From the NCBI RefSeq assembly GCF_040892615.1, contig NZ_JBFRYC010000003.1, positions 62,001-126,000 of the forward strand: a stretch of 64,000 nt of DNA. The letters run 5' to 3'. Each line of letters starts with the position of its first letter. Positions within the stretch are counted from its first letter, which is position 1. Made by a program: the position numbers and the translations under genes. Below the pieces are notes generated by a model. It searched no databases, was not told where the DNA came from, and worked only from the letters and a program-made list of their open reading frames with translations. The stretch is from Thioclava arctica. Lineage in GTDB: Bacteria > Pseudomonadota > Alphaproteobacteria > Rhodobacterales > Rhodobacteraceae. Below, one piece after another: positions 53,228-61,589 of the stretch.

Positions 53228-55564
53228 TCAATTCGTTGGAACAGCTTCGCTCTGGACGGGTTTTTGCGCAGTATTTGCATCTGTAACAGCAAAACTGCCG
53301 AGCAATTTCTCAAATATCTCGCGTTCTTTTTGGCTCGCGGCAATCAACTCCTCCGCTTGAGAAAGCGGGCCGCTCGGCTCCGGCCTGGTGGCAGTCGTGC
53401 GAGACGCTGGCGCAAATGTATTGGCAAAATCGCGTTCAGTGCCATCTGCATTTTCACGCACGAAATCCCAATTGCCACCACGCCACGCCTCGCGAATCGC
53501 ATCTTTGGGCTCATTGGCTTTAGAATAGGCCTTTTGCGCAGATCCATGTTCGCCAATTAATGCAAGCGCCTGGGCACGCAAAGCCTCAACCTCGGGTCCA
53601 GAAATACCTGCAAAATGTGTCAGAGCGGCCGCCGCGTCTTGCGATGCCAAGGCCGCTTTGCCCAAAAGCAAACGGTCCTGCTCATTCGGTGATTTTGCTT
53701 GCGCCAAAAACTGCTTTGCAGTGCTCGCGAAGCCCAGGTTGATCAAGCGATCAGCCAAACCGAAACGCAAATCGGCCTGCATCGCAGAGCGCTGCACAAT
53801 TTCCATATGGGCAAACAGAGCACGCAAAAATTTACCATCATCGGGAACCTTGACGAGCAACCTCACCATCTCATCGCGGGTGTTCATCCTAAGCTCAGCC
53901 TCAGCTTGAACTGGCCAGCCTGCAAGCAGATCAACAGCTGCGTCAAATTCGCCGACAGAAGCGTGGCCAAGTGTCGCCGCACGCAACAAACGATAAGACA
54001 ACGGCGTGCCCCTGAGTTCAAATGCCAAGGCGCGCGCATTTTGCGTGGTTTTTGACTCGATCGCCTGTCCGCGGCTCAACTTGTCGTCGATCAAAAGCAA
54101 CAAGGCCTGCGCCGCATGCGGCCCATCCTGCGCAACGACATCAGCCAAGGAATGATCCGCATCAGCGCCACCTTTCTCAAGTATCAGTTGCGCATCTACC
54201 ATATGCAAAGCGCTACGATCTTGTTCGGTAATGCGCGAAAGAGCCGGACGGATCGCACGCGCTATGTCGGGAGCGCCAAGTGCAATCAATCGCGCCACCA
54301 GATCTGGGCCAATCGTCTGGCGCAATTGCGGCGACAAACCCTGATAGCTCCGTCGCACCGCCGCGAAATTCACATCCTCTTTTGGCGGTAGCGGATCAGC
54401 ACCCAGCAACGCCCAAGCAGCTACATTCCCATCACATCCCGTCATTTGCGCAAAAGGAGATTGATGTGCGTCTGGCAGCTCATCGAACAAATCGGCAAGA
54501 TAGAAAAGGGCATCCCGCGCCTCTCCGGGCGCGCCCATATCGTTTAAAAGCATGCGTGATTCAGCCCCGAACCCAAATGCGAGATAGGTGCGCGCGAGCT
54601 TGATGACCTCGTCTTGATTGGGCTTGTCGAATTCCCCCATCACAGCCCGGCGGCCTTTCCCGATTTGATCACTCGCATCTCCATCCCCAATCCACCCACC
54701 CAAATCGAACAGGGAATCCGACGCGCAGCGTAGACCGCTTTCCGTAGGATCCGTAGCGGAGCGTGCCGAGTGGTTTGCCTGATCAATCGAAGTTTTCGAC
54801 TTAAACGCTATTTGATCAGTCGGTTTATGGGCCGAAGCGGATTGCTCGGGCGTTACCTCGGGGGCGGCATCAACCATCCCCTGTTCTTTTGGCACCGCAG
54901 GTTTGTGCAGCTTCGCTGTATCAACTTCGACCAAACCCTGTGCTGCGGCGCGCGAAAGTTCTTGACGCAAACGCTCCTCTACCGCGCTAACACGCTCGTC
55001 GACTTGTTCGATCTGAGGCACAGAAAGCGGGGCCTCTGCTAAAACTGGCTCGTTGGGCGTATGATCTTGCTCTTCTGGTGCGCTTATCGGTGGCGTGTCT
55101 ATCAGCCCCTGCCAATACAGGTCGAGATGTGCGGCACCGATGGGAACGGGTTGAAGATTGCGGCTGGTGGATGTCACAGCGTGCGGCGCAACTGTTTCCT
55201 CGACAGCCTGCGCGGGTGCATCGTAAAAATCCAGAACGAGCCCCCCCAGGCGAAGGGGGAATGAGCGGATTTTGACTCCTTCGGTCGTGGTGAAAAGCAA
55301 ACCACTGACCTTTGCGTCGTCCTTGATCTCAACAACCCGGCTGCGCGGGATCAAACGAAATACATCCTCAATCTGAAATTGCGCCTCATCTACATCGGTC
55401 TCAAGGCGATAACCTTCAGCGGTTGGGTCCAACGTCCAATCTGCCTCTTTCGGCAACATGATGACGAGTCGCGAAAAATCGGCGTGCTCTCCCGAACGCA
55501 CGGCAATCGGCATTGCCTGAGCAGACAAAGCCATACAGCAGAATATCAGCGCCAGACGCAGCAT
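53228..55564 (-). CDS. Large exported protein of unknown function in the flagellar locus
   Basis: 778 residues from ATG 55564, overlapping the motA stop (TGATG). A signal peptide (MLRLALIFCCMALSAQA) leads to a small beta-rich domain (about 20-115: SGEHADFSRLVIMLPKEADW, FRLIPRSRVVEIKDDAK, IRSFPLRLGGLVLDFYDAP) of the AMIN type. Residues 120-330 are Glu/Gln/Pro-rich and probably disordered, and residues 340-690 are helical repeats (AARTYLAFGFGAESRMLL, AFDAAVDLLAGWPVQAEAEL, ALASQDAAAALTHFAGISG) like TPR/Sel1. No catalytic motif. I do not recognise it as MotB or FliK. Its place next to motA and a MotE-like gene suggests a periplasmic partner of the stator, by analogy with rhizobial MotC. Confidence 0.7.
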   Translation of the reverse strand: MLRLALIFCCMALSAQAMPIAVRSGEHADFSRLVIMLPKEADWTLDPTAEGYRLETDVDEAQFQIEDVFRLIPRSRVVEIKDDAKVSGLLFTTTEGVKIRSFPLRLGGLVLDFYDAPAQAVEETVAPHAVTSTSRNLQPVPIGAAHLDLYWQGLIDTPPISAPEEQDHTPNEPVLAEAPLSVPQIEQVDERVSAVEERLRQELSRAAAQGLVEVDTAKLHKPAVPKEQGMVDAAPEVTPEQSASAHKPTDQIAFKSKTSIDQANHSARSATDPTESGLRCASDSLFDLGGWIGDGDASDQIGKGRRAVMGEFDKPNQDEVIKLARTYLAFGFGAESRMLLNDMGAPGEARDALFYLADLFDELPDAHQSPFAQMTGCDGNVAAWALLGADPLPPKEDVNFAAVRRSYQGLSPQLRQTIGPDLVARLIALGAPDIARAIRPALSRITEQDRSALHMVDAQLILEKGGADADHSLADVVAQDGPHAAQALLLLIDDKLSRGQAIESKTTQNARALAFELRGTPLSYRLLRAATLGHASVGEFDAAVDLLAGWPVQAEAELRMNTRDEMVRLLVKVPDDGKFLRALFAHMEIVQRSAMQADLRFGLADRLINLGFASTAKQFLAQAKSPNEQDRLLLGKAALASQDAAAALTHFAGISGPEVEALRAQALALIGEHGSAQKAYSKANEPKDAIREAWRGGNWDFVRENADGTERDFANTFAPASRTTATRPEPSGPLSQAEELIAASQKEREIFEKLLGSFAVTDANTAQKPVQSEAVPTN

Positions 55565-56433
55565 CACGCCGCCTCCGATTTCACTGTCTTGAGCGCCTCT
55601 TCGAGATCAGAGAAGCTAGGACGGATGTGATGCGGAGTATTCTGGCGCCCCACCTCAATGCAGATATTGGTGGCATGGTTGTGCAGGTTCGCCACCAACA
55701 CCTCGCGGATCAGTTTGTAGAAATGGCTGTCTTCATCAATCACTGATTTCATCCGGGTCGCGAAAGGCCCGATGAAACCATAGGCCATGAACACACCCAA
55801 AAATGTCCCGACGAGCGCGCCGCCAATCATCTTGCCCAGAATCTCGGGCGGCTGGTCAATTGACGCCATCGTCTTGATTACGCCCAACACAGCGGCCACA
55901 ATTCCCAATGCTGGCATCGCATCTGCGACTGTTTGCATCGCATGACTTGAGTGCATCGCATGATGATAATTCGCCTCCAACTGCTTATCGAGAACCTCCT
56001 CGACCTGATTGGGGTCGTCATAATTCATCGACGCAGAACGCAAGGTGTCACAAATGATTTCGATCGCCTCGTGATCGTGCAGAATCTTGGGATATTTGCC
56101 AAAGATCGACGAGTTTTCCGGGTCTTCAATATGTTCTTCGATCGCGACCGGGTTTTGGCGCGCCAAGCGGATCAATTCGAACAGAAGACACAGCAAGTCG
56201 CGATAATCTAAGGGTTTCCATTTTGGGCCCTTAAAGACTTTGCCGATATCCTTGAGCGTGTGTTTGATCGCAGCCAAATCATTGGACAGCACGAATGCCC
56301 CAACCGCTGCGCCACCGATCATGATCATCTCGAAAGGCAAAGATTTGAGGATAATCCCCATCTTGCCCCCGGCCGCGACGTAGCCGCCAAAGACCATCGC
56401 AAAGATGATAACGATACCGATGATGCCGACCAT
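55564..56433 (-). CDS. motA: Flagellar motor stator protein MotA
   Basis: 289 residues from ATG 56433 with GGAG eight bases upstream; GTG 56442 is the other option. The four-helix MotA pattern is clear: GIIGIVIIFAMVFGGYVAAGG, VGAFVLSNDLAAIKHTL, the cytoplasmic loop EVLDKQLEANYHHAMHSSHAMQTVADAMPALGIVAAVLGVIKTMA and the last helix with the GGALVGTFLGVFMAYGFIGPFATRM. It belongs to the long alphaproteobacterial class. MotB is not in the window. Confidence 0.95.
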   Translation of the reverse strand: MVGIIGIVIIFAMVFGGYVAAGGKMGIILKSLPFEMIMIGGAAVGAFVLSNDLAAIKHTLKDIGKVFKGPKWKPLDYRDLLCLLFELIRLARQNPVAIEEHIEDPENSSIFGKYPKILHDHEAIEIICDTLRSASMNYDDPNQVEEVLDKQLEANYHHAMHSSHAMQTVADAMPALGIVAAVLGVIKTMASIDQPPEILGKMIGGALVGTFLGVFMAYGFIGPFATRMKSVIDEDSHFYKLIREVLVANLHNHATNICIEVGRQNTPHHIRPSFSDLEEALKTVKSEAA

Positions 56434-56497
56434 AAGAGACACTCCAACAACTGCGCCGAAAGCATTGCAGAATAGGATTAAGAAATGACTGGCTTAC

Positions 56498-57121
56498 TTA
56501 ATTTTTTGGCGCCCCGGCGTTTCTGCCAGCCATCATCACGCTGATCGTATAGGCGGTCTTTGGATCAAGGCTCGCCATAACGGCCGCCGCCGAAGCGGGG
56601 CGCATTCGACCCAAGAAACCCGCAGCAAACTCTGGTGCCATCTCTTCGAACAAGGGCGCTGCCTGTTTGGGTTTCATATTCTCGTAAAGGGTTACAAGGC
56701 GGGTAACATCCTCATCCGCAGCTTTGTCGGCGATCGAGACGGTTTTCGATAAGACTTGTTCAGCAGCGACCAATTCAGTCAGCCGCGATTCAATGCGCTT
56801 TTCAGCCAGCTTGATGGCCTGTTCGCGATCGAGAACGAGCCCCTCACGATCAGACAATTGGCTCTCTCGTAACTGCAACTGAGCATGTAGCTCCATTAAA
56901 CCGGGCTCTGTCACGCAGTCATCCTGGCCTTTGGCGCCTCCTGCATCAGACGCCAACATCTGCTTGGCCAACGCGAAGCCACCTGTTTCGACAAGTTTAA
57001 TCGTGCCCGACATCGCAAACAAAAGCGCAATGATCCACAGCACGCCGCGGCCGAGCCAACGCCGCTTGCGCTTGGCCTGTTTTTGACCGCGTTTCGGCTT
57101 TGCAGCCACTGGGGTCTTCAT
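56498..57121 (-). CDS. MotE-like flagellar protein (MgtE-N-type domain)
   Basis: 207 residues. A basic N-terminus and one membrane helix at about 24-44 (WLGRGVLWIIALLFAMSGTIKL) are followed by a coiled coil at about 75-120 (LMELHAQLQLRESQLSDREGLVLDREQAIKLAEKRI) and a C-terminal segment LVTLYENMKPKQAAPLFEEMAPEFAAGFLGRMRPASAAAVMASLDP, which resembles the MgtE_N fold of MotE. In Sinorhizobium, MotE is the periplasmic chaperone of MotC. This gives it a likely motor role here; identity as MotE is inference. Confidence 0.75.
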   Translation of the reverse strand: MKTPVAAKPKRGQKQAKRKRRWLGRGVLWIIALLFAMSGTIKLVETGGFALAKQMLASDAGGAKGQDDCVTEPGLMELHAQLQLRESQLSDREGLVLDREQAIKLAEKRIESRLTELVAAEQVLSKTVSIADKAADEDVTRLVTLYENMKPKQAAPLFEEMAPEFAAGFLGRMRPASAAAVMASLDPKTAYTISVMMAGRNAGAPKN

Positions 57122-57483
57122 TCCGCCGCCTCCAGATCACTGTCGCGATGGCGCCTCCGCTTCACGGTGCGGCGGGGTTCCTGCCCATCGGGCAGATCGT
57201 GAAGCGAGGCCAACAGCAGTTCGAGCTTTTGCGCCCCACCCTCGGCCCGCTCTGTTAGCGCCCGAAGCTGAGTTTCCGACTGACTCGCCGTCATCTGCGC
57301 CTTTTCAAGTGCGCGCGTCATGTCATCGACCTGCGCCGAAAGCACCGCAATCGCGCCGCCCATGCCATTTTCCAACTGATTGAATCGCTTCAGTCGCCGT
57401 GCAAGCACGAGGCAATAGGCCGCTGCAGCCATAGCCGCGAGGCCCAGAAAAAGATCCGCAATAAGCTGCATCAAGCCCTCCAT
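57118..57483 (-). CDS. Small single-helix membrane protein of the flagellar locus
   Basis: 121 residues. One N-terminal membrane helix (MEGLMQLIADLFLGLAAMAAAAYCLVLARRLK), then a coiled-coil (FNQLENGMGGAIAVLSAQVDDMTRALEKAQ) and a basic tail (RRTVKRRRHRDSDLEAAE). It overlaps both the MotE-like gene and fliL by stop/start. It resembles the DUF6468 type found beside flagellar genes in this class, but I am not certain of the family. A scaffolding role at the motor is possible; unknown. Confidence 0.6.
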   Translation of the reverse strand: MEGLMQLIADLFLGLAAMAAAAYCLVLARRLKRFNQLENGMGGAIAVLSAQVDDMTRALEKAQMTASQSETQLRALTERAEGGAQKLELLLASLHDLPDGQEPRRTVKRRRHRDSDLEAAE

Positions 57484-57986
57484 CAGTTCAGCACAAATTC
57501 GACGATTAAGAGGTCGCGCACCCGGCCATCCCCGGTCACGATCTGAACCCGGCGCAACATCTGCGCACGCAGCCGCATCAATGCGGACGGATCTTCGAGC
57601 AGCGCAGGATCAACCGCGCGCAAATAGCCATTCAACACGTCCATAACCCGCGGCTTGAGATGCGCGACATCATTTTCATAGGCCAGGGGCACTTCGAGCT
57701 GCGCCACAAAGCGCAAATGTTTCGCGCCATTGCCGGCCAGCGAAATCAACATCGGATCAAGCGCGACGAACCCGATTTCGGGCAAGGCGTCGGGCACAAT
57801 CTCGGGGGCATGCGCTGCGTCGCCATGCGCATCGCTCTCAGCCGCCGGGCCAAGGATCATCCCGGAATACACCGCATAAAACCCACCGCCGCCAAGCAAG
57901 AGCATAAGCACCAGCCCAATCAGCAGAGGCAGTTTCGATTTCTTCTTGGGGGCCTCATCTGCGGCCTCAGTCGTTGCATCTGCCAT
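57483..57986 (-). CDS. fliL: Flagellar basal body-associated protein FliL
   Basis: 167 residues. A cytoplasmic Lys-rich tip, one membrane helix (KLPLLIGLVLMLLLGGGGFYAVYSG) and a periplasmic FliL domain (GFVALDPMLISLAGNGAKHLRFVAQLEVPLAYENDVAHLKPRVMDVLNGYLR ... LRRVQIVTGDGRVRDLLIVEFVLN). FliL surrounds the stator and raises its load or stability. It is divergent from fliF over a gap with CtrA-like sites, and starts the run fliL-121aa-motE-motA-778aa. Confidence 0.92.
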   Translation of the reverse strand: MADATTEAADEAPKKKSKLPLLIGLVLMLLLGGGGFYAVYSGMILGPAAESDAHGDAAHAPEIVPDALPEIGFVALDPMLISLAGNGAKHLRFVAQLEVPLAYENDVAHLKPRVMDVLNGYLRAVDPALLEDPSALMRLRAQMLRRVQIVTGDGRVRDLLIVEFVLN

Positions 57987-58017
57987 GTCATCACCGATTT
58001 CTTCCTCACAAACAGAC

Positions 58018-58046
58018 TTAACCGAAGACGACTAACCGATTGTTAA
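58018..58046. promoter_or_regulatory. CtrA-like sites in the fliL/fliF divergent promoter
   Basis: CTAA-N7-TTAA (58032-58046) is one base from the TTAA-N7-TTAA consensus, and a TTAACC half-site lies at 58018-58023. They sit 32 bases from the fliL start and 62 bases from the fliF start. The same CTAA-N7-TTAA variant occurs in the fliI/flgB promoter. Confidence 0.6.
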
Positions 58047-58108
58047 GCGCGATGAGGGAATGTGGGGACACGCGACGGGGCAGAACGCCCACTCAAGGGA
58101 GGTGCGTC

Positions 58109-59734
58109 TTGCAACAGTTAATCGGCGTCTGGCAGGCTCTCGATCTGCGTAAACGGATGATTGTGATCGGGGCCACTGCGGCGATGTTCGCCGCGATTCT
58201 CGCGATTTCCTCAATGGCCTCGAAACCCTCGATGAGTCTGCTTTACGCGGGCCTCGAAGGGGTCGAATCAGGAGAGGTGGTGAGTGCGCTCGATCAAAGC
58301 GGAGTCGCTTATGAGGTGCGCGGTGATGCGATTTTCGTGCCAAGCACTCAACGCGATTCCCTTCGCATGACACTGGCCGCGCAGGGCCTGCCTGCACAGG
58401 GCGCAGCGGGCTACGAACTGCTTGATTCGCTGTCCGGCTTTGGCACGACTTCGCAAATGTTCGACGCGGCCTATTGGCGGGCACAAGAAGGAGAGCTGGC
58501 GCGCACAATTGCCTCGTCTCCATCGATTCGCTCCGCACGCGTTCATATCGCGCATTCGACAAATCAGCCGTTTCGCAAAGATCTCAAGCCGACCGCCTCG
58601 GTCACCATCACGGCCACGTCGGGTGGGATCGGCGCGGCGCAGGCCAAGGCATTGCGCTACCTCGTGGCCTCGGCGATCAGTGGCATGTCGCCCGACGATG
58701 TCTCGGTGATCGATTCGGCGCGCGGATTGATCGCCTCTGGCGATGATGCGAACGTGATGACCTCTGCCAACGATCGCGCCAGCGCAATGAAAAAGAATAT
58801 TGAACGCTTGCTGGCGGCACGCGTTGGCGCTGGAAATGCAGTGGTCGAGCTATCGGTTGAAACCGTCAATGAGCGTGAGGCGATCACCGAACATCACTTC
58901 GATCCGGAGGGTCGGGTGGCAATCTCGACCGATTCTGTCGAGACCACGAAGCAATCCGATGCGTCTCAGCCCGGGGAGGTGACGGTGGCCTCAAACCTGC
59001 CGCAAAACACCGGCGGAAATAATGGCCAATCCAAAAGCCAAAGCACCGAGACACGCGAGCGCACCAATTATGAAGTATCCGAGACGCGGCGCGAATTGCT
59101 GCGCACTCCGGGGGCGGTCAAACGCCTGAGCGTGGCGGTGCTGGTCGATGGCGTGACCACCACGAACAGCGATGGCACGACCAGCTGGCAACCCCGCTCC
59201 GAGGCAGAACTGGCCGCGCTCAAGCAGCTTGTCGCGTCGGCGGTGGGTTTTGTTGAGGCGCGCGGAGATGTCATCACGCTGCAATCCATGCAATTCGAAG
59301 CGTTGCCAGAGCTGGGGACAGCCGCCACTGCCGGGGCGCTTGGTGACATCTCATTCGACCTGACACAGATCATCCAGATCGCCGTTCTGGCCTTGGTGGC
59401 GTTGATCCTGGGCCTGTTCGTCGCACGTCCAATCCTGATGCAAAAGCTACAAACCTCAATGGCTGAGCTGCCTACGCCAGAACGCTCCGCCACCGCTTTA
59501 ACCGGAGAAATCGCAGAAGATGAGATGCCCGACATGAATATGCAGTTGGTCTCGGATTTTGACGTGGGCGATCTGCCGATGACCATGAATTCCGCCTTCG
59601 ACATGGCCGATTTGGACGACATGTCCCAATCCAGTGACCCCGTCGAGCGACTCAAAAAGATGATTGAGGCGCGTCAATCTGAGAGCATGGAAATCCTGCG
59701 CAGCTGGATGGAAGACACTGAGGAGAAAGCATGA
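58109..59734 (+). CDS. fliF: Flagellar MS-ring protein FliF
   Basis: 541 residues from TTG 58109, chosen because GGGAGG lies seven bases upstream; the longer upstream frame is not FliF-like. An N-terminal helix (MIVIGATAAMFAAILAISSM), the YscJ-like RBM domains (LYAGLEGVESGEVVSALDQSGVAYEV ... GTTSQMFDAAYWRAQEGELARTIASSPSIRSARVHIA) and the Gly/Asn-rich linker are present. A second helix at about 435-460 (IIQIAVLALVALILGLFVARPIL) precedes the C-terminal FliG-binding tail VERLKKMIEARQSESMEILRSWMED. It is the housing of the export gate. FliG is absent after it. Confidence 0.95.
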   Translation: MQQLIGVWQALDLRKRMIVIGATAAMFAAILAISSMASKPSMSLLYAGLEGVESGEVVSALDQSGVAYEVRGDAIFVPSTQRDSLRMTLAAQGLPAQGAAGYELLDSLSGFGTTSQMFDAAYWRAQEGELARTIASSPSIRSARVHIAHSTNQPFRKDLKPTASVTITATSGGIGAAQAKALRYLVASAISGMSPDDVSVIDSARGLIASGDDANVMTSANDRASAMKKNIERLLAARVGAGNAVVELSVETVNEREAITEHHFDPEGRVAISTDSVETTKQSDASQPGEVTVASNLPQNTGGNNGQSKSQSTETRERTNYEVSETRRELLRTPGAVKRLSVAVLVDGVTTTNSDGTTSWQPRSEAELAALKQLVASAVGFVEARGDVITLQSMQFEALPELGTAATAGALGDISFDLTQIIQIAVLALVALILGLFVARPILMQKLQTSMAELPTPERSATALTGEIAEDEMPDMNMQLVSDFDVGDLPMTMNSAFDMADLDDMSQSSDPVERLKKMIEARQSESMEILRSWMEDTEEKA

Positions 59735-60330
59735 TGGCGCAGCGTCTAAAACTTGAATCCTTCGAGCCCCGTCAGGCAGACGACGCCGCGATCGAGATCG
59801 AACCTGTTGCCTTCGAGGAGGCCAAGCTTGCCGCCTTTGAAAAGGGCTATCAAGCCGGTTGGGATGACGCGGTGGCAGCGCAAAACAGTGAAACCACGCG
59901 GCTTCATGGCGATCTGGGACGCAATCTGCAAGCGCTCTCCTTCACCTTTCACGAGGCGCGACGTCATATGCTGGATGCGCTGCGCCCGCTATTGATCGAC
60001 ATGACCGCCAAGGTGCTACCCGAAGTCGCGCGCCTCAGTTTGCCCGCGCTGGTGGCAGACCAGTTAATGCCGCTGGCCGAAGATCTCGCCTCGGCACCTG
60101 TTACGGTCATCGCCAACCCCGCCGCGCTGCCTCAGATCAAAGAAATTCTGACCCGCGACGACACCCTGCCACTGGCCTTTGCCTCTGAAAACAGCCTGAG
60201 CGAAGGACAGGTCTATCTGCGATTTTCCGAGACCGAAACCCGGATCGATCTGGATGCCGTGATCGCCACGATTTCTCAGGCCGTTGCCACTTATTTCAAC
60301 TCTTCCGCTGAGGAGCCCAGCGATGACTGA
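59731..60330 (+). CDS. FliH-like flagellar export protein
   Basis: 199 residues. The N-terminal Glu/Ala-rich helix (FEEAKLAAFEKGYQAGWDDAVAAQ) contains G-x3-G-type GYQAGWDD, common in FliH. The C-terminal half has DMTAKVLPEVARLSLPALVADQLMPLAEDLASAPVTVIANPAALPQI and a SEGQVYLRFSETETRIDLDAVIATI strand region, as in FliH/YscL (V1-ATPase E-like). FliH inhibits and delivers FliI to FlhA. Alignment to canonical FliH is weak, so the call rests on fold features and place. Overlaps fliF by four bases and fliN by eight. Confidence 0.75.
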   Translation: MMAQRLKLESFEPRQADDAAIEIEPVAFEEAKLAAFEKGYQAGWDDAVAAQNSETTRLHGDLGRNLQALSFTFHEARRHMLDALRPLLIDMTAKVLPEVARLSLPALVADQLMPLAEDLASAPVTVIANPAALPQIKEILTRDDTLPLAFASENSLSEGQVYLRFSETETRIDLDAVIATISQAVATYFNSSAEEPSDD

Positions 60331-60604
60331 CGCCACCCAAGACATACCCAACAGCAATCCGTTCAGCCAAGTCCCGATCGAAATCACGATCTCGGTCGGC
60401 AAAGCACGCCCCTTAGTGCGCGACATGCTGCGACTGCAACGCGATTCGGTATTGCCGCTTGATCGGCGCGTCGATGATCCGGTCGAGCTTTATGTCGGCG
60501 ATAAGTTGATCGCACGGGGCGAATTGACCGAGGTCGAGGGGGATCCGAACGGCCAATTGGCCGTGCGCCTGACCGAAGTCGCCGACTTGCAAAACGGGCT
60601 GTGA
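60323..60604 (+). CDS. fliN: Flagellar C-ring protein FliN
   Basis: 93 residues from ATG 60323 with GAGGAG upstream. A short N-terminal stretch leads into a SpoA/FliN domain: VPIEITISVGKARPLVRDMLRLQRDSVLPLDRRVDDPVELYVGDKLIARGELTEVEGDPNGQLAVRLTEV. FliN forms the switch ring with FliM and FliG and docks FliH. Neither FliM nor FliG is encoded here. Length is typical of a minimal FliN. The longer in-frame start 60284 would lie inside fliH. Confidence 0.92.
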   Translation: MTDATQDIPNSNPFSQVPIEITISVGKARPLVRDMLRLQRDSVLPLDRRVDDPVELYVGDKLIARGELTEVEGDPNGQLAVRLTEVADLQNGL

Positions 60605-60608
60605 TTTT

Positions 60609-61358
60609 ATGCAAATCGCCCCCCCACGCGCGCTGGCTCTCGCTGGATTTGCGATATTAACCCTAACGCTTTCGCTTCAACCCGTCTGGGGGCAGGATAT
60701 CTCGCTCTCGATGGGCGATGGCGAAAGTCTTGCGGGCCGCTCGATGTTGATCATTGGCGCGATTACATTGCTCAGCCTCGCGCCGGGGTTGGCGATCATG
60801 GTGACATGCTTTCCCTTCATCGTCACCGTGCTCTCGATTCTGCGTCAGGCACTTGGCTTGCAACAATCGCCGCCCAATATGCTGATTGTCAGCCTCGCGC
60901 TGTTCCTCACTTGGTTCATCATGGAGCCGGTGTTCATGCAAAGCTGGAACACCGCAGGCCAGCCGCTGATTGACGGCACCATCGACTGGCAAACCGCGTT
61001 TTCGCGCGGAATAGAGCCGTTTCGCGCCTTCATGGGCAATCGCACCAATCCCGAGACATTTTCGTCGCTCTCCGCGCTGCGCACCGGCACGCCCTATCAA
61101 GGTGATCTGAACGCGGCACCGCTATCGACCCTTGTGCCCTCATTCATGCTCTCCGAGATCACCCGCGCCTTTCAGATCGGGTTCCTGATCTACCTGCCGT
61201 TTTTGATCATCGATCTCGTCGTATCGGCCGTCCTGATGTCGATGGGGATGATGATGGTGCCACCCGCCGTTGTCGCGATGCCCTTCAAACTTGCGTTCTT
61301 TGTGGTGGCAAATGGTTGGGTGCTGATTTCTGGTGCGCTTGTGCAAAGTTACTTCTGA
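60609..61358 (+). CDS. fliP: Flagellar export gate protein FliP
   Basis: 249 residues. A cleavable signal peptide (ALALAGFAILTLTLSLQPVWG) and four membrane helices. The FliP signature is clear: LAPGLAIMVTCFPFIVTVLSILRQALGLQQSPPNMLIVSLALFLTWFIMEPV, then PSFMLSEITRAFQIGFLIYLPFLIIDLVVSAVLMSMGMMMVPP. It is the core of the export gate. FliO is absent, which is common in this group. Last gene of the plus-strand operon, followed directly by a terminator. Confidence 0.97.
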   Translation: MQIAPPRALALAGFAILTLTLSLQPVWGQDISLSMGDGESLAGRSMLIIGAITLLSLAPGLAIMVTCFPFIVTVLSILRQALGLQQSPPNMLIVSLALFLTWFIMEPVFMQSWNTAGQPLIDGTIDWQTAFSRGIEPFRAFMGNRTNPETFSSLSALRTGTPYQGDLNAAPLSTLVPSFMLSEITRAFQIGFLIYLPFLIIDLVVSAVLMSMGMMMVPPAVVAMPFKLAFFVVANGWVLISGALVQSYF

Positions 61359-61370
61359 TTGTCAGGTACA

Positions 61371-61399
61371 CAAAAGCCCGGGCCGGACCCGGGCTTTTG
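61371..61399. terminator. Rho-independent terminator after fliP
   Basis: CAAAAGCCCGGG (61371-61382) and CCCGGGCTTTTG (61388-61399) are exact inverted copies around a CCGGA loop. It is 12 bases past the fliP stop. The symmetric A and T tracts let it work on both strands. The tRNA-Lys fragment starts five bases after it. Confidence 0.85.
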
Positions 61400-61403
61400 C
61401 TAG

Positions 61404-61454
61404 GATGGTGAGCCGTGTTGGTACGAACCAACGACCTACTGATTAGAAGAGAGT
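61404..61454 (-). repeat. Damaged copy of the 3' half of tRNA-Lys (candidate att site)
   Basis: On the minus strand this matches the 3' half of the tRNA-Lys at 63599-63674, from the anticodon loop through the T arm, acceptor end and CCA. Bases 61404-61445 differ from 63597-63639 by one missing base and one substitution in the T loop; identity falls off beyond the anticodon. It cannot make a tRNA. It and the real tRNA are direct copies 2.2 kb apart, the pattern left when an element integrates at a tRNA 3' end. Confidence 0.8.
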
Positions 61455-61589
61455 GGCGGAGTTTCGGCTAATAATCATCGTTCGCGTCGTGAATATCCAG
61501 GACTATTGGGGCACGGCTAGCTTGCGACTTGGTATTCGGTCGGTCACGCAAAATTCAGACTGCTGGTGACGCTCCATGAGCGGCTCTGA

